A stretch of 64,000 nucleotides of DNA, from contig NC_037089.1 of NCBI RefSeq assembly GCF_002994745.2, positions 77,772,347-77,836,346 on the forward strand. Reading direction: 5' to 3'. The notes beneath the pieces are model-generated. The model searched no databases. It saw only the letters and a list, made by a program, of their open reading frames with translations, and was not told the DNA's origin. Positions 35,411-47,109 of the stretch are shown here, piece after piece. The stretch is from Rosa chinensis. Its lineage: Eukaryota > Streptophyta > Magnoliopsida > Rosales > Rosaceae. How positions within the stretch are numbered: the stretch's first letter is position 1; the number at the start of each line of letters is the position of its first letter. The translations under genes were made by a program, and so were the position numbers.

Positions 35411-36197
35411 ACGTTTTAGTGACGTTCACGATTTTTCGAACTTAGAAGCATGATGGAATAATATCCGCTTCTCTAAACTCTGAAAGAGTTACGAAATATT
35501 GTTTGGAAGCACTCCTCATTAGATCATTGATGCATGACTGTGAAAAATCACAAAAGAACAATTTATTGAGAAAACCCTAACATGACGATAGGGGTCATGA
35601 CGTTGAGGGTATAAGGATTGGAATCCATGGCGCCACTTTTGGCCATAGTAACACTATTCCAATGCCATTGGTCCTAGGGACCATATGTATTGTGCCAATA
35701 CACCTCAATCAAGAGAGAATAATCCACTTCATGGTATTTTAAGGAGTACCTGATCAATGGTGATCAAGATATCGAGCTATGAAAGACTTTAAATCTGGAA
35801 ATGAAGACAAAATGCCCCAAATTTTTATTTAGAATAGTTTTTTATATTTTCCAAGAATTATGTAATGGCAATATGCCTTAGTCAATAAATGACGATTGTA
35901 TTAACTCTTTCTTATATGGCGCACCTAATTAAATATGATGTCTAGGAAAGTAATTGAGATTAGTGGTACTTAAGAGAGCATTGCTCTACCGACATCTCTC
36001 TCTACTTTCCCTAGTCATATTTGATTGGAATTACCAAACGGATAGAGTGACTATGATTTGTCTAAATTTGATTTTTATGTTGGATTAGATTTTTGATCAA
36101 GAAACTTTGATGTAATCATTGTCTATTCTTAATAGAGTATCGATTTTTATTCAATGTCTTGGACATATTTTAATTTCGAACTTTATTATTTTTCAGT

Positions 36198-38692
36198 ATG
36201 TTTCCCGGAGAGCTAGAATGCCTCGTGGATAGTGCAACTACACATACCATCCTTCGAAATAGGCAACTATTTATATGGATGACGTCATCCCGATCTTCCG
36301 TGACTACGATGGCTGGATCATCTCAATTGATTCATGGTAGAGGACCAACCCAATTTATGTTGCCAAATGGCACAAGTTTGAATGTCACCGAAGCTCTTTA
36401 TGCTCCTAGGGCAGGAAGAACCCTATTGAGCTTCAAAGATATAAGAGCCAATGGTTTTCATGTGGAAACACATTGTGAGAATGGACAAGAGTTCCTTTGC
36501 ATCACCTCTAATGACTACGGACATAAACGAGTATTAGAGAAACTTATGTGTCGCTCTAGTGGGTTTTATGCAACCACTATTCGAGTCATTGAATCCAACC
36601 ATGTCATGAGAGATGATTTATGGGATTCTGACACATATAGGCTTTCGCATGACACTTTGGGACATCCAGGTCGTGATATGATTATTCGTATATTAAAGAC
36701 TTCACATGGACATCCATTTTTCAAAACGAAAAGAAGTCAAAATCGGTTTTTGGACTCCAAAAGAACCCCTGCACCTCACGACGCCGCCGTCCCCCTGCTA
36801 CCTCAGGGTGGCACTGACGCCACCAAGGCTCTTTTGTCTCCAAATTTTGCTTCTAAAGTCAATTGTGACTTCATGGCTCAACCAAAATCCTCATTGGTTG
36901 TTTCTAAAGCCCATCATTCTTTTTGTAAAGCCTGCTCCTTAGCAAAATTAGGATCAAGACCATCCTATGAAAAGGACACTAAAGAAAATATACCACTCTT
37001 ACAAAGAATCCAAGGTGATATTTGTTGACCTATTCAACCACCATGCGGACCATTTAGATATTTTATGGTGTTGGTTGATGCATCGACACGATGGTCACAT
37101 GTCATGCTATTGTCCACAAAGAACGCTACATTTGCTAAACTCTTAGCACAAATTATTAAGTTAAGGGCTCACCACCCTGATCATCCTATTAAGTCTATCA
37201 GATTAGACAATGTTGGGGAGTATACATCAAAGACTTTTGATTATTATTGCATGTCCATTGGGATTGAAGTTGAACATCCAGTTCCTCATATTCACACCCA
37301 AAATTGTCTCGCAGAAGCAGCCATTAAACGACTACAAATGATCGCTAAGGCATTGGTAATGTGCACCAATCTCCCTATTTATGCTTGGGACTATGCAATA
37401 TTGCATGCAGCTGTGCTTATTCGTCTGAGACTCACTGCCACTCAACTTTTTTCTGCGTCCCAGATGGTGATTGGGTATGAGCCTAATGTCTCACACTTAC
37501 GCATATTTGGGTGTGCAGTATATGTGCTTATTGCGCTGCCACAGCGCACCAAGATGGGTCCTCAACGACGATTAGGCATTTACGTTGGATATGATTCACC
37601 AACGATTGTCCGCTACATAGAACCCTTGACAGGCGATCTCTTTACCGCTAGATTTGCGGATTGTCACTTCGATGAGACAGTCTTCCCGTCGTTAGGGAGA
37701 GATAAGAACATAAATGTTCAATAGGAACGACAGGAATTGTCATGGTCTATCCTCACTCTGTCTCATCTTGATCCCTGAACCGCACAGTCCGAAATTGAAG
37801 TGCGGAGAATTCTCGATCTTCATAACATAGCAGAATCGATGCCTGATGCGTTTTCTGATATCGCTAAAGTGACGAGATCACACATACCTGCTGCAAAAGT
37901 GCCTACATGGATTGATGTCCCTAAAATTAGAGGACATGACGCCACCTCAAGAGTACATGAGTATGGCGCCAACGTTCCCTCCCTTGGTGAAGTTGTGGCT
38001 AGGTCTACAGCTCCTGCCAGGAAGTGCGGGAGGCCTATAGGTTCGATGAATTCTCGCCCAAGAAAGAAAGCGAGTTTGGCACAAAATGATCAATTAATCA
38101 TCGATGTAAATAATCCATCTCATGAGAATATTCAGGATTATGGTTATGTCCAAGAGACATCATTGGGGGACGATCCAATGTCATAACCAATTCCAGAGAA
38201 TAGAAAGATCTCCATGAATTACACTAGTGTACATTAGATGATGGATAAAAATTCTATGGCAATTGATGATGCATTTGCATATCATGTTGCAAAAGGAATT
38301 ATAGAATATGATGATATCGAACCTCTCTCTGTCGAAGAATGTCAACAAAGAGCATATTGGCCTAAATGGAAAGATGCGATTCAGGCTGAATTGGATTCAC
38401 TAGCAAAGAGACAGGTATTTGGGCCTATAACGCAGACACCCCCAGATGTAAAACCTGTTGGCCATAAATGGGTCTTTGTTAGAAAGCGTAATGAGAAAAA
38501 TGAGGTGGTTGGATATAAAGTCTGTCTCGTAGCGTAATGTTTCTCACAGCGCCCTGGAATCGACTACGAAGAGACATATTCTCCCGTAATGGACGTTATA
38601 ACGTTCCGCTACCTTGTCAGTTTGGTAGTTTCTGAAAAACTTGACATGCAGCTTATGGATATGGTTACAGCATATCTCTATGGGGATCTAGA

Positions 38693-38732
<40 letters not shown>

Positions 38733-39947
38733 GGTTCCAGATGGACTTCAATTACCCAAATCAAGTGGCTCTAAACCACGGAGCGCGTTTTCAATAAGAT
38801 TAAAATGCTCACTATATGGATTAAAACAATCCGGACGGATGTGGTATAACCGTCTAAGTGACTACTTGATTGGGAAAGGGATATATTAATAATAAAATAT
38901 GTCCATGCATGTTCATTAAAAGAACAAGTTCCAGATTTGCAATCGTATCAGTTTATGTCGATGACAGGAACCTAATTGGAACTCTAGATGAGTTGAAGGA
39001 AATTGCTAAATACTTGAAATCCGAATTTGAGATGAAAGATCTTGGGAAAACACGGTTTTGTATCGGTTTAGAACTCGAGCACCGTAGTGATGGGATTTTA
39101 ATCCATCAGTCTGCCTATACTCAGAAAATTCTAAGGCTCGTTAATGAAAATAAAGCAAAGCCTGTAAGTACTCTCTTGATTGGTCGTAGTCTTGAGCCCG
39201 AAAAAGATCCGTTTCGTCCAAAGAATGAGGACGAAGGATCACTAGAGGCCGAAGTGCCCTATTTAGGTGCAATAGGTGCATTATTGTACTTAGTTCAATG
39301 CACAAGACCGGATATCTCATTTGCAGTGAACTTGTTAGCTCGACATACCTCTGCGCCAACACGCCGCCATTGGATTGGTGTAAAGACAATCTTTCGATAC
39401 CTAAGAGGTACGATTGATATGAGCTTATTTTATCCCTGCAGAGAGAAAATGAATGACGGAAATTTGGGACCGGACCCCAAGAGGCAAATTGCCACCGGCC
39501 ATGTTTTCGTCGTCAGCGCCGGGTGGCAGGCCTCACCTTATTCCCCTCCATCAAAACGACAATGATATTTTGATGGGTTTTGTTGATGCAGGGTACCTCT
39601 CTGACCCTTACAAAGGTCGCTCCCAAACGGGTTATGTCTTTACCCTGGGAAGCACAGCGATATCTTGGAGGTCTACAAAGTAGACTCTTGTTGCTACTTC
39701 CTCAAATCATGCAGAGATTATTGCTCTACATGAAGTTGTGCATGAATGCATATGGCTAAGGTCTGTAATTAGATATATTCAAGGAAGTTGTGGTTTGAAG
39801 TCTACCACGGATGAACCTACATGCATTTATGAGGATAATGCAGCTTGTATTAAACAAATGAAGTTAGGTTTCATCAAGGGCGACGCGACAACACCAAGCA
39901 CATATCGCCTAAGTTCTTTTATAATCAGCAACAACAATCACTTCTAA
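36198..39947 (+). pseudogene. copia pol (protease, integrase, reverse transcriptase, RNase H), broken
   Basis: Pieces in order: protease with LVDSATTHT (36217 on) and the GAG-pre-integrase/zinc-finger part (DTLGHPGRDM, later FCKACSLAKL). A TGA stop follows at 37026-37028. The integrase core (VLVDASTRWSHV, RLDNVGEYTS, AEAAIKRL, keeping D, D and E) runs to a TAG at 37722-37724. Reverse transcriptase begins about 38238 (WPKWKDAIQAELDSLAK; VGHKWVFVRKRN) and stops at 38535-38537. It continues after 38589 with the AT run at 38696-38729, then the catalytic VYVDDRNLIGT near 38950-38982. A frame change occurs around 39450-39560. RNase H (FVDAGYLSDPYKGRSQTGY; YEDNAACIKQM) ends the region, with another stop at 39681-39683. 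No intact polyprotein can be made. Confidence 0.9.
38696..38729 (+). repeat. (AT)17 microsatellite inside the copia reverse transcriptase
   Basis: 34 bases of perfect AT dinucleotide sit between GDLDSY and the sequence that should read on to ...VPDG in copia reverse transcriptases. It probably grew by slippage from a short tata in the coding sequence after the element was dead. Confidence 0.95.
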
Positions 39948-40276
39948 AGATTGAAGTGAATCAAATCTGATCAGAGGATAATGTAGCGAACTTATTCACT
40001 AAGTCATTACCTAAATCCACCTTCGAGAAACAAGTGAAGAGCATCGGATTGAGAAAGTTATCCGAACTCCTATGATTCCAACAATCAGGGGGGAGATATC
40101 GACATCAGGGGGAGTTATGATGTCTACATGTTCGATCTCGAAGAGTAGATGATGTGTTGTACTATTTTCTCCTCCTCGAGCCTGTTTTTGTCCCACAGGG
40201 TTTTTCACTCGAGCAAGGTTTTTAACGAGGCAACAGATGTAGCGTCACCACCAAATTTGAGCGGCACAAGGGGGAG

Positions 40277-40485
40277 TGTTGAAGGAAAATCAAGTCTTGT
40301 GTGCCTAATCAAACTAGGAGTAGTAATAGGAGAAAATGTTCTAGAATTCCTAATCCTACTCGGATTTGTATTCTTTGTAACATTAGAACATGTACTTTGT
40401 AATCTCTATATATAGGGCTCCTATTCTCAATAATATGATTACAATTCTCTCATCAATCTCTCTCAAATTCCCTTTCACTTAAACA
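40277..40485 (+). repeat. copia 3' LTR
   Basis: 209 bp, same termini as the 5' LTR, directly preceded by the polypurine tract and followed by the CCGAC duplication. It has a TATA-like ctatatatagg (40407-40417). Confidence 0.95.
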
Positions 40486-40490
40486 CCGAC

Positions 40491-41555
40491 ACTTTAAATG
40501 GAGGTGTATAATAAAAATACTGGATTAAGCATAACTCGTTATACTATACAATTTTTCACTCTCAGTATTAGATTAATGGGCTCTCATCTTTAAATATTTA
40601 TCGAATTTTCAATAACATCTATTATCTTGGCAAGCTAATTTCTTGTTTATTGGGGCAATTGGGCATAAGCATGAGATAACATTAATCTCATACTAGCAAT
40701 ATTTAGTTTACATTAACTTTAAGAAAATTGCTATGATTAAACTTTACAATATATCCCTTGAGGAAGGAGTTCAACAACATTTTGGTTTTCTTCCAATATT
40801 TCATAACATAAATTTTAAAAATGTGATTTTATTTTTTTTAACACCGGATTAAGCATGAATGTTATTGACTAGTATCACACAAAATAAGAGATAGCCCAAA
40901 TCAGGTAGATTTCATTTCACTTGCAAGTTGGAACGCATATCATTACAAAAGAATTTCATACAATACTAGTCCCTTAACATGTGCTCCGCACATGTCAATT
41001 GATTTTTATTTTTATTTTTTTAAATTAAAAAAAGTTACAGTAGTTTCTCTCCTCATTTTGAGGAAGTTTCTCCTTTTTTCATTGGAGGAATTGCAATCTT
41101 TTGAAATATAATATAGTCAATTGACTATCTTATCTTCATATAGAAATAATTTATACATTTATTTATTAATATCTATATTATGTGAGGGCATACATGATAG
41201 TTCAAAAATTTAACCATTCCCTCAAAAATTGGCTTAATTATATAAGATTATGCAAAATCAATGTCAATATTATGTTTTGTTCTTTTCTTTTTTGACCATT
41301 TTTAATTGTTACTCTTAATTAAATAAAAAGAAAATAAAAGAAATCTGGCAGGGTCTACACAGCCATGAATATGGCAGCCGGTTAGATCATTAGCATAAAC
41401 GAAATTATACCATGGCCTGCAATGAGCATTCCAATGCAGATTAAGTTACTTTCTAAACCCCCTGGGAAGAAAATCGATTAAAACTGCAGGGTAATTAGCC
41501 GGCCTCTTGAATAAAAAGGAACCCTAGTTAAACAATGCGACCCTTTCTAATTTGC
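40491..41555. other. Intergenic, AT-rich; promoter of the LysM gene at the right end
   Basis: No gene recognised; several short AT-rich runs. The last few hundred bases should hold the regulatory region of the LysM gene. Confidence 0.45.
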
Positions 41556-41564
41556 TATAAATAG
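41556..41564 (+). promoter_or_regulatory. TATA box of the LysM gene
   Basis: TATAAATAG lies 103 bases before the ATG, a good plant TATA consensus with room for a 5' UTR of about 75 bases. Confidence 0.65.
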
Positions 41565-41666
41565 ACTCGTTGATTCTCTTCTAAGGCACAACAGAGTACA
41601 ATACCCCAAAGATTCAAAGAAACATAGTTGTTTTGCTTCTTTACTTAGAGATAGAAGTAGAATAAC

Positions 41667-42069
41667 ATGGCTAAGGCTAGCTTGATTCTAGTTGTTTCTC
41701 TTCTTCTCATCATTTCCCTAACTGAGAGTAAACTACTCGGAGGTAAGAATTTTTGATACTGTAACATACTTATTTTCTTTTTAAACTAGCTATATGTTCT
41801 TAATTCACGTTGTCACATGAAATTATATTTGCATTCTTCTTCCCATTTAACTAATACGTTTGAATCTGCTGCATGCAGTTACGTTTAAAGATGACAATTC
41901 AGCCATAGTTTGCAATTCCGTTTATGGTGCAGAGGCTGGTGATACCTGCGGTAGCGTCGTTGATAAGTTCGAATTGAGTCTCGATTTCTTCCTTTCCATC
42001 AATCCTAATATCAACTGCGACAGCTTCTTCGTGGGTCAATGGCTTTGTACCGACGGGACTGCACAGTGA
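41667..42069 (+). CDS. Small secreted single-LysM protein
   Basis: Two exons, 41667-41742 and 41879-42069 (GT-AG, phase 1), give 88 residues. A signal peptide (MAKASLILVVSLLLIISLTES) is followed by one LysM domain. It has the shape CNSVYGAEAGDTCGSV, then FELSLDFFLSINPNINCDSFFVGQWLC, with four Cys that can pair. LysM domains bind N-acetylglucosamine polymers such as chitin and peptidoglycan. Free, secreted plant proteins made of one LysM are known but poorly studied; roles in microbe sensing or apoplastic defence are inferred. The gene has its own TATA box. A relic of a second copy's 3' region lies at 54746-55650. Confidence 0.88.
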
Positions 42070-43041
42070 TGATCGAGTTACGACAGTTTCATGTCCTCGA
42101 TCAATGTATGAATGGAAGAAGATTAGCTAGCTTTTATGTCCTCTCAGTGCCTTGTTTCCTACTGTTCTTATCTCTTTTATCATTTGTTTCAATACCTTGT
42201 CATTCAAGTGTGTTTCTTTTCTGGAAATAAAGAATTTGGTTATTAGTCATGACCAGTTTGCAATACAATGCTTTATATACAAGATTGCTAACAGAGGTAA
42301 AAGTGATGATATTACTAACAAAGGACTTTATACTCCACGTAGTGCAACTCATCCCCCGTTCATTCACTTGCAATAGAATCATTTCCTTTTATTTATATGA
42401 GTTGAAATGTCGGGATTCAATAAACTTAAAGAAATTATTTAATAGTTCTGAACTATCACGTGTCTGCAGTCTGAGACAATTTGATTTGTCAATATATTCT
42501 CATTAAGATTGTGATTGGTTCATTTTCCATGGCCCTTTTTGTTTTCCTCTGTATGAATGCGTCGACGTTGTATTGGTCGAGACTATAGATACATAATTTC
42601 ACGCAATCATGAATTTATATTTCTATTGAAAAATGACATACGGTCAACAATACTAAACATAATTGAACCGGTTTCCCCCATCTATCCAAAAAAAAAATAT
42701 ACTAATTGAACCAGTTTCGCTTTGGTTAAAATGCGAAAGTATATGCATTGTCGTCCAAAACCGAAATCATCATACCAAACTGAATGACTATGTCGGCTTT
42801 GGACTCGGGTTGCCCAACCTTGATTATGAAAATTTCTTGGACCCAAAGCTACAAAGCTCAATGGGCCAAGAGTACCTCCAAAACTCAACCCATTGGAACC
42901 AAAACGTTTAAACTCGCCACCACCCATTGCACATTTGCAGACTATTGGAGACTACAGATCTCTACACAAACAACAACAGGTAGTAGTTTAAATCCCTCAA
43001 AAGTTTCCATTTTTATTTTTTCTGCAACAATTACTTAATCC
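42070..43041. other. Intergenic; LysM 3' UTR and upstream region of the LTO1-like pseudogene
   Basis: The LysM 3' UTR extends to about 42235 (ggaaataaagaatttgg). The part just before 43042 may be the old 5' region of the pseudogene (acaacaacag, gcaacaatta). No other gene. Confidence 0.45.
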
Positions 43042-43424
43042 ATGGACGACAAATTCGAAGTCTCTGAACTTGAAAGAGATCCACATCAAGGAAGGCTTCG
43101 ACGAAGGCCACAAAGACGGCGTGATCACTGAAAAAGAGGACGCTAAGTAACTGGGCCTCAAAGTGGGCTTCGAGGTCGGATGAGAAGCCTGGGTTTTACA
43201 AGGGCTACGTCAACCTATGGAACTCTGCAATATGGGTCGACCCGACCCAGTTATCGAACCGGGTCCAAAAGGGAGTGAAGAAAATTGAGGAGTTGGTGGA
43301 GAGGTACCTAGTTATGGAACTCGAGAATAAGAGTGTGCAGGAGATAATGGAGGATTTGAGGTTGAAGTTTAAGGCGGTTTGTGCTTCTTTGGGTGTGTAA
43401 TTGGAGTACAAAGGGTACCGAAAG
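43042..43424 (+). pseudogene. LTO1: LTO1/Yae1-family (deca-GX3) pseudogene
   Basis: Reading through lesions gives the characteristic family phrases KEGFDEGHKDGVI and LGLKVGFEVG, then GFYKGYVNLWNSAIW and later VQEIMEDLRLKFKAVCASLG and LEYKGY. The family partners ABCE1/Rli1 iron-sulphur delivery together with Yae1. Lesions include a frameshift near codon 8, in-frame stops at 43148-43150 (TAA) and 43181-43183 (TGA) with a frameshift beside the latter, and a TAA at 43398-43400 just before LEYKGY. No intron interrupts the recognisable part, so it may be a processed copy, but I cannot exclude a genomic duplicate. Confidence 0.82.
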
Positions 43425-44137
43425 CTTCTTCTTTTAGGGCTAAAGGCGTTGCATTTTGAGTTTAGACAAATCAATCCAGAGAAGTGTTTGAGCCCAAAAG
43501 TATTTTTGGCAAGATCCTTTGGTGGATTTGATCCAATGGGCCGATACCTGCGGCCCAAAAATAAGTCTACTCGGGTTTGGAGTATAGCTTTACCCATTCC
43601 GTGATCCATAAGGAAAACGAAACCTTATTGAAATCGAGTAGTAGGAATTGAATAGGAAACTTCAATTAATAATCCTTCTAAGACAAGGAGCAATCGAAAC
43701 CCTAGGTGTATAAATACAGGGTTAAGCGGCAAAGTAAAGGACCTCTCCCAAATCAATCAATCCCAGCGATTACAAAGTCTCCCCGGAGCAAACCTTCAAC
43801 CTTGTTGAAACCCGGCGACCGTACTTCCAGTCCTAGTCTCTCCGAGCCGACTGCCAGTACCACTGCCACAGATACTACCCGTGAAGCAAGGGTAACGCTC
43901 TCGCAAACCAGCGACGCTAAAAAAGAATCCTTATACGAGTAAACCAATAACCTATAAATTCACGGCATGTATGTCTCAAAAACAGAAACTACACAGCATG
44001 TCAATACAATGATATTGACATAGATCCTACATTTCTTATCTAGACAACAAGAAGATTCACTTATCCTGAGGAGATCTACTCCCAGTGGTCTAGCTCTACT
44101 TAGACATCTTGATATTGACTTAATTAAACACAAAATT
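43425..44137. other. Spacer with LTR-leader-like composition
   Basis: Contains a TATA-like tgtataaatac (43709-43719) and a run of Ser/Thr/Pro-rich short codons, which look like the edge of an LTR or a retroelement leader, but no partner repeat is visible in the window. No gene assigned. Confidence 0.3.
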
Positions 44138-44316
44138 ATTTGACAAATATAAGACAATAGTAACAAGCGTGCAAGTCCTAAAATAAAAAAAAGCCATAGC
44201 ATCAACATTGCAGATCCAAAAAAATGATTTGACAAATATAAGACAATAGTAACAAGCGTGCAAGTCCTAAAATAAAAAAAAAGCCATAGCATCAACATTG
44301 CAGATCCAAAAAAATG
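44138..44316 (+). repeat. Tandem duplication, 2 x 89-90 bp
   Basis: The unit starting atttgacaaatataagac begins at 44138 and again at 44227, nearly identical apart from one extra A in the A run. Recent, as there is almost no divergence. Confidence 0.9.
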
Positions 44317-45539
44317 CAATTGCATACTTCATTACAGATCCAAAGTTCTATTCTTACCAAATGTTGTCAAAACCAAGAGTATGAATTGTTTAAGTCTGTA
44401 GCTGGAGAAAGTAAAGGCTCTTAAAACAAATGTCAGTGCTTCCTCCTAGTTTAATTTAGGATTAATTTCAGTTTACCTCCCTGAGGTTTGGGGGTGTCAT
44501 CATTTCACCCCCTCTACTATCAATTTTGACTTTTTACCCCCTAAACTTTCAAATTTCAATCAGCCGTACCTAATTTTTACTATTCTGTCCAAATTGGACG
44601 TTAAGTTTGACTTTTGAGGGCTAAAATGGTCATTTGAACATAAAAAAAATTTAAAAAAAATAATTAATTTTTTTGGGGCCGTGACCACTTACCCAATTTT
44701 AGAACAAAAAATGCCCACTTACTCCAGCAAGAGTTTTTTAACCCCACTTACCCAATCTAACCTCTAGAGACAGTTTTGCCCCTATAATAACTCTTTCCTC
44801 TCAGACTCTCTCTCTCACTCTATCTCTCTCTGTGCCGCGCACCACCTCAGGCTCCGGTCTCTCTCTATCTCTCTGCTCCGGCGCCCCACCTCAGGCTCCG
44901 GGCCACCACCTCCATCCAGTCCCCACTGCCATCAGAAACGATGGTCAACCGTCATAGGTCCCTCAGGCCAGCCCCCAGATCGGAGCTCAACCCCCAAGTG
45001 CCGTCGTCACCGAACCAGACTCTCTCTCTCTCTCTCTTACTGCCATGGCTGTTCCGGCACCCCACTTTCAGCTTCAGGCCAACCTCGATCGATCCACCTC
45101 CAACGTCACCAACAACCAAACCGCAAATCCACAGATCCAAAGCCCACAACCACAACTCAGCCCCCAACTCCGATCCGACTCCGAACCCAGGCCGAATCGA
45201 CTCCGCTCCAACGTGAAACACGCTCCGACGACTCCTCACAGTCCGGTGGGTGCCCAGATCAATTCCTGGGTGCCCAGATGTTTTTTTTTTTGTTTTTTTT
45301 TTTGTATAATAAGATTTTTTAATTTTTTCCGGTATCCTGAGATTGTAATGTAACTGTGGGGTTTGTTTAATGGTCTACTGGGGGCAGTAGACACATTATT
45401 GGCCCCCAGTAGACTTTGATACGAGGGACATGGATCACTATAGTGTGGTGTTTTGATAAGTTACATGTTGTTTTCAGTGTATTAAAGTCAAATTATCTGT
45501 GAATCCTACAAAATGGTGCATTTTTGGTGGTCTATTGGG

Positions 45540-45780
45540 AGGCAGTAGAGACATTGGACTTTGTATTGGGGGGGCAATAATATGATTATTGGGAGGCACT
45601 AATATAATTATTGGGAGCCAATAATATGATTATAAATTGATCAATTGTGCATGTAGTGTATTCATTTTGGTTTTGGGAGTTCATACAATTCACTGGACGG
45701 CAATAATATGATTTTTGGGAGGCAATAATATGATTACTGGGGGGCAGTAATATGATTACTAGGGGCAATAATAGCCGGAT
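45540..45780 (+). repeat. Tandem aataatatgatta-type repeats
   Basis: Units of about 19-22 bases, gggaggcaataatatgattatt with variants, recur across the segment and are part of the MULE-like element's interior. The same units, inverted, appear at 63785-63995. Confidence 0.8.
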
Positions 45781-45930
45781 TCCGGATTCCAGTCATCGGT
45801 CACCGGATTTCAGTTACCGGTTCCCGGAATCCGGTAATTGGTTGCCGGAATCCGGTCACCGTTCACCGGAGTCCGGTCACCGGTCGCCGGAGTCCCGTCG
45901 CCGGTCGCAGGAGACCGCGCCGGCCACTGG
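45774..45930 (+). repeat. Tandem CCGGAATCCGGTCACCGG-type repeats
   Basis: About nine short units (15-17 bases) of ccggattcc/cggtcaccgg character, each itself largely palindromic. Also inverted at 63675-63780 in the second copy. Confidence 0.8.
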
Positions 45931-46194
45931 TCACCGGAGCACAGCAAGGTGGAAGGTGACTTCTCTCTCTAAGTGAGAAAGAAGGAGAGGGCAAAAAAGT
46001 CTCAAAAAAAAAGAAAAAAGAATTAATTGGGTAAAGGGGAAATAATCTGTTAGAGTGTTTTGGGTAAATAGGGTTAAAAAACAGTTGGTGGAGCAAGTGG
46101 GCAATTTTTAGCCTAAAATCGGGTAAATAATCATTTCCCAAATTTTTTTTCTTCTGATTTTTAGTTTTTTATTTTTTTTATTATTATTTTGTCT

Positions 46195-46790
46195 TCAACC
46201 TATACACCACAAGTTATAATAGGTTTATAAATAAAAAAAAAATACTCTAAGTGGTCTACGATATTTGTGATATATCTCTGATAAAGTGAAGAAGTTTAGG
46301 ATATATCCCCAATAAAGTGAAGAAATATTTGTAAAAAATAATTTTACACTTTATCTGTAAATAAATATCTGTAAAAAATGATTTTATACATATATTTCTT
46401 CACTTTATTGGGGATATACAGATATTTACAGATAAAGTGTAAAATCATTTTTTACAGATATTTCTTCACTTTATTGGGGATATATCCTAAAATTCTTCAA
46501 TTTATTGGAGATATATCACAAATATCGTAGACCAAAAATGATTTTACACAGATATTTTTTCATTTTATTGGGGATATACAGATATTTATTTATAGATAAA
46601 GTGTAAAATTATTTTTTACAAATATTTCTTCACTTTATTGGGGATATAACCTAAAATTCTTCACTTCAGAGATATATCACAAATATCGTTGACCAGCAAG
46701 CGGCTTTAAACCACCTAGAGTATTTTTTTTTATTTTTATAAACCTATTATAACTTATGGTGTATTTTATTGGTTGAGTACAAAATAAATA
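46195..46790. repeat. Palindromic core of the fold-back element
   Basis: The left half (ataggtttataaat ... cgatatttgtgatatatc ... cttcactttatt) is mirrored by the right half (gatatatcacaaatatcg ... tttataaacctatt), with an extra middle copy. Transcripts would fold into a near-perfect long hairpin. Confidence 0.8.
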
Positions 46791-47109
46791 AATAAATTAT
46801 ATATAAAAAAAAACTAAAAATCAGAAAGAAAAAAATTAATTTTTTTAATAATTTTTTTATGTTGAAATGACCATTTTAGCTCTCAAAAGTCAAACTTAAC
46901 GTCCAATTTGGACGGAATATTAGAAATTGGACACGGCTGATTGAAATTGGAAAGTTTAGGGGGTAAAAAGTCAAAATTGAAAGTAGAGGGGGCGAAATGA
47001 TGACACCCACAAACTTCAGGGAGGTAAACTGAAATTAATCCTAAATTAAACTAGGAGGAAGCACTGACATTTGTTTTAAGAGCCTTTACTTTCTCCAGCT
47101 ACAGACTTA

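Larger units (their letters stand above)
34151..40485 (+). mobile_element. Ty1/copia LTR retrotransposon, full-length but decayed
   Basis: Two 209-bp LTRs, each TG...CA, flank a 5.9-kb interior, and the 5-bp target duplication CCGAC is perfect (34146-34150 and 40486-40490). A polypurine tract (caagggggag) ends at 40276, directly before the 3' LTR. Domains run in copia order, with integrase before reverse transcriptase: gag remnant, protease, integrase, reverse transcriptase, RNase H. By hand the LTRs differ at about 11 of 209 positions, so the insertion is not recent. Stop codons, frameshifts, a gag gap and an AT-repeat in the reverse transcriptase show it cannot make its own proteins. The sequence after the 5' LTR (gttattagcacgag) is not the canonical Met-tRNA primer site. 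Confidence 0.95.
44675..46140. mobile_element. MULE-like element nested in the fold-back element
   Basis: The ends are inverted: the left start (ggggccgtgaccacttaccc) pairs with the right end (reverse tgggaaatgattatttaccc), and the similarity goes on through attttag and cccacttactcca versus attttag and cccacttgctcca, about 85-100 bases. A 9-base AATTTTTTT flanks both sides (44666-44674 and 46141-46149), in line with the 8-11-base duplications of Mutator-like elements, although its low complexity weakens it. The interior has CT-rich, CCGG-rich and aataatatgatta-type tandem repeats and no transposase. A second copy of this family starts at 63456. Confidence 0.8.
44385..47107. mobile_element. 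Long fold-back (inverted-repeat) element, interrupted by a nested element
   Basis: The sequence gtttaagtctgtagctgg at 44385 is matched in reverse at the right end (ccagctacagacttaaac, 47092-47109). The complementarity continues inward for several hundred bases: 44385-44674 plus 46141-46400 on the left against about 46540-47107 on the right. Both arms include the ttaatttcagtttacctccc phrase common at ends of plant MULE-type elements. The left arm is split at 44675 by a separate insertion. The middle (46390-46540) holds further copies of the cttcactttattggggatata phrase. Non-coding and non-autonomous. Confidence 0.8.

Noticed and set aside
44941..45353. Pro/Ser-rich frames of about 90-100 codons
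   Set aside because: They lie inside the MULE-like element in CT-rich DNA, without transposase or known domains.
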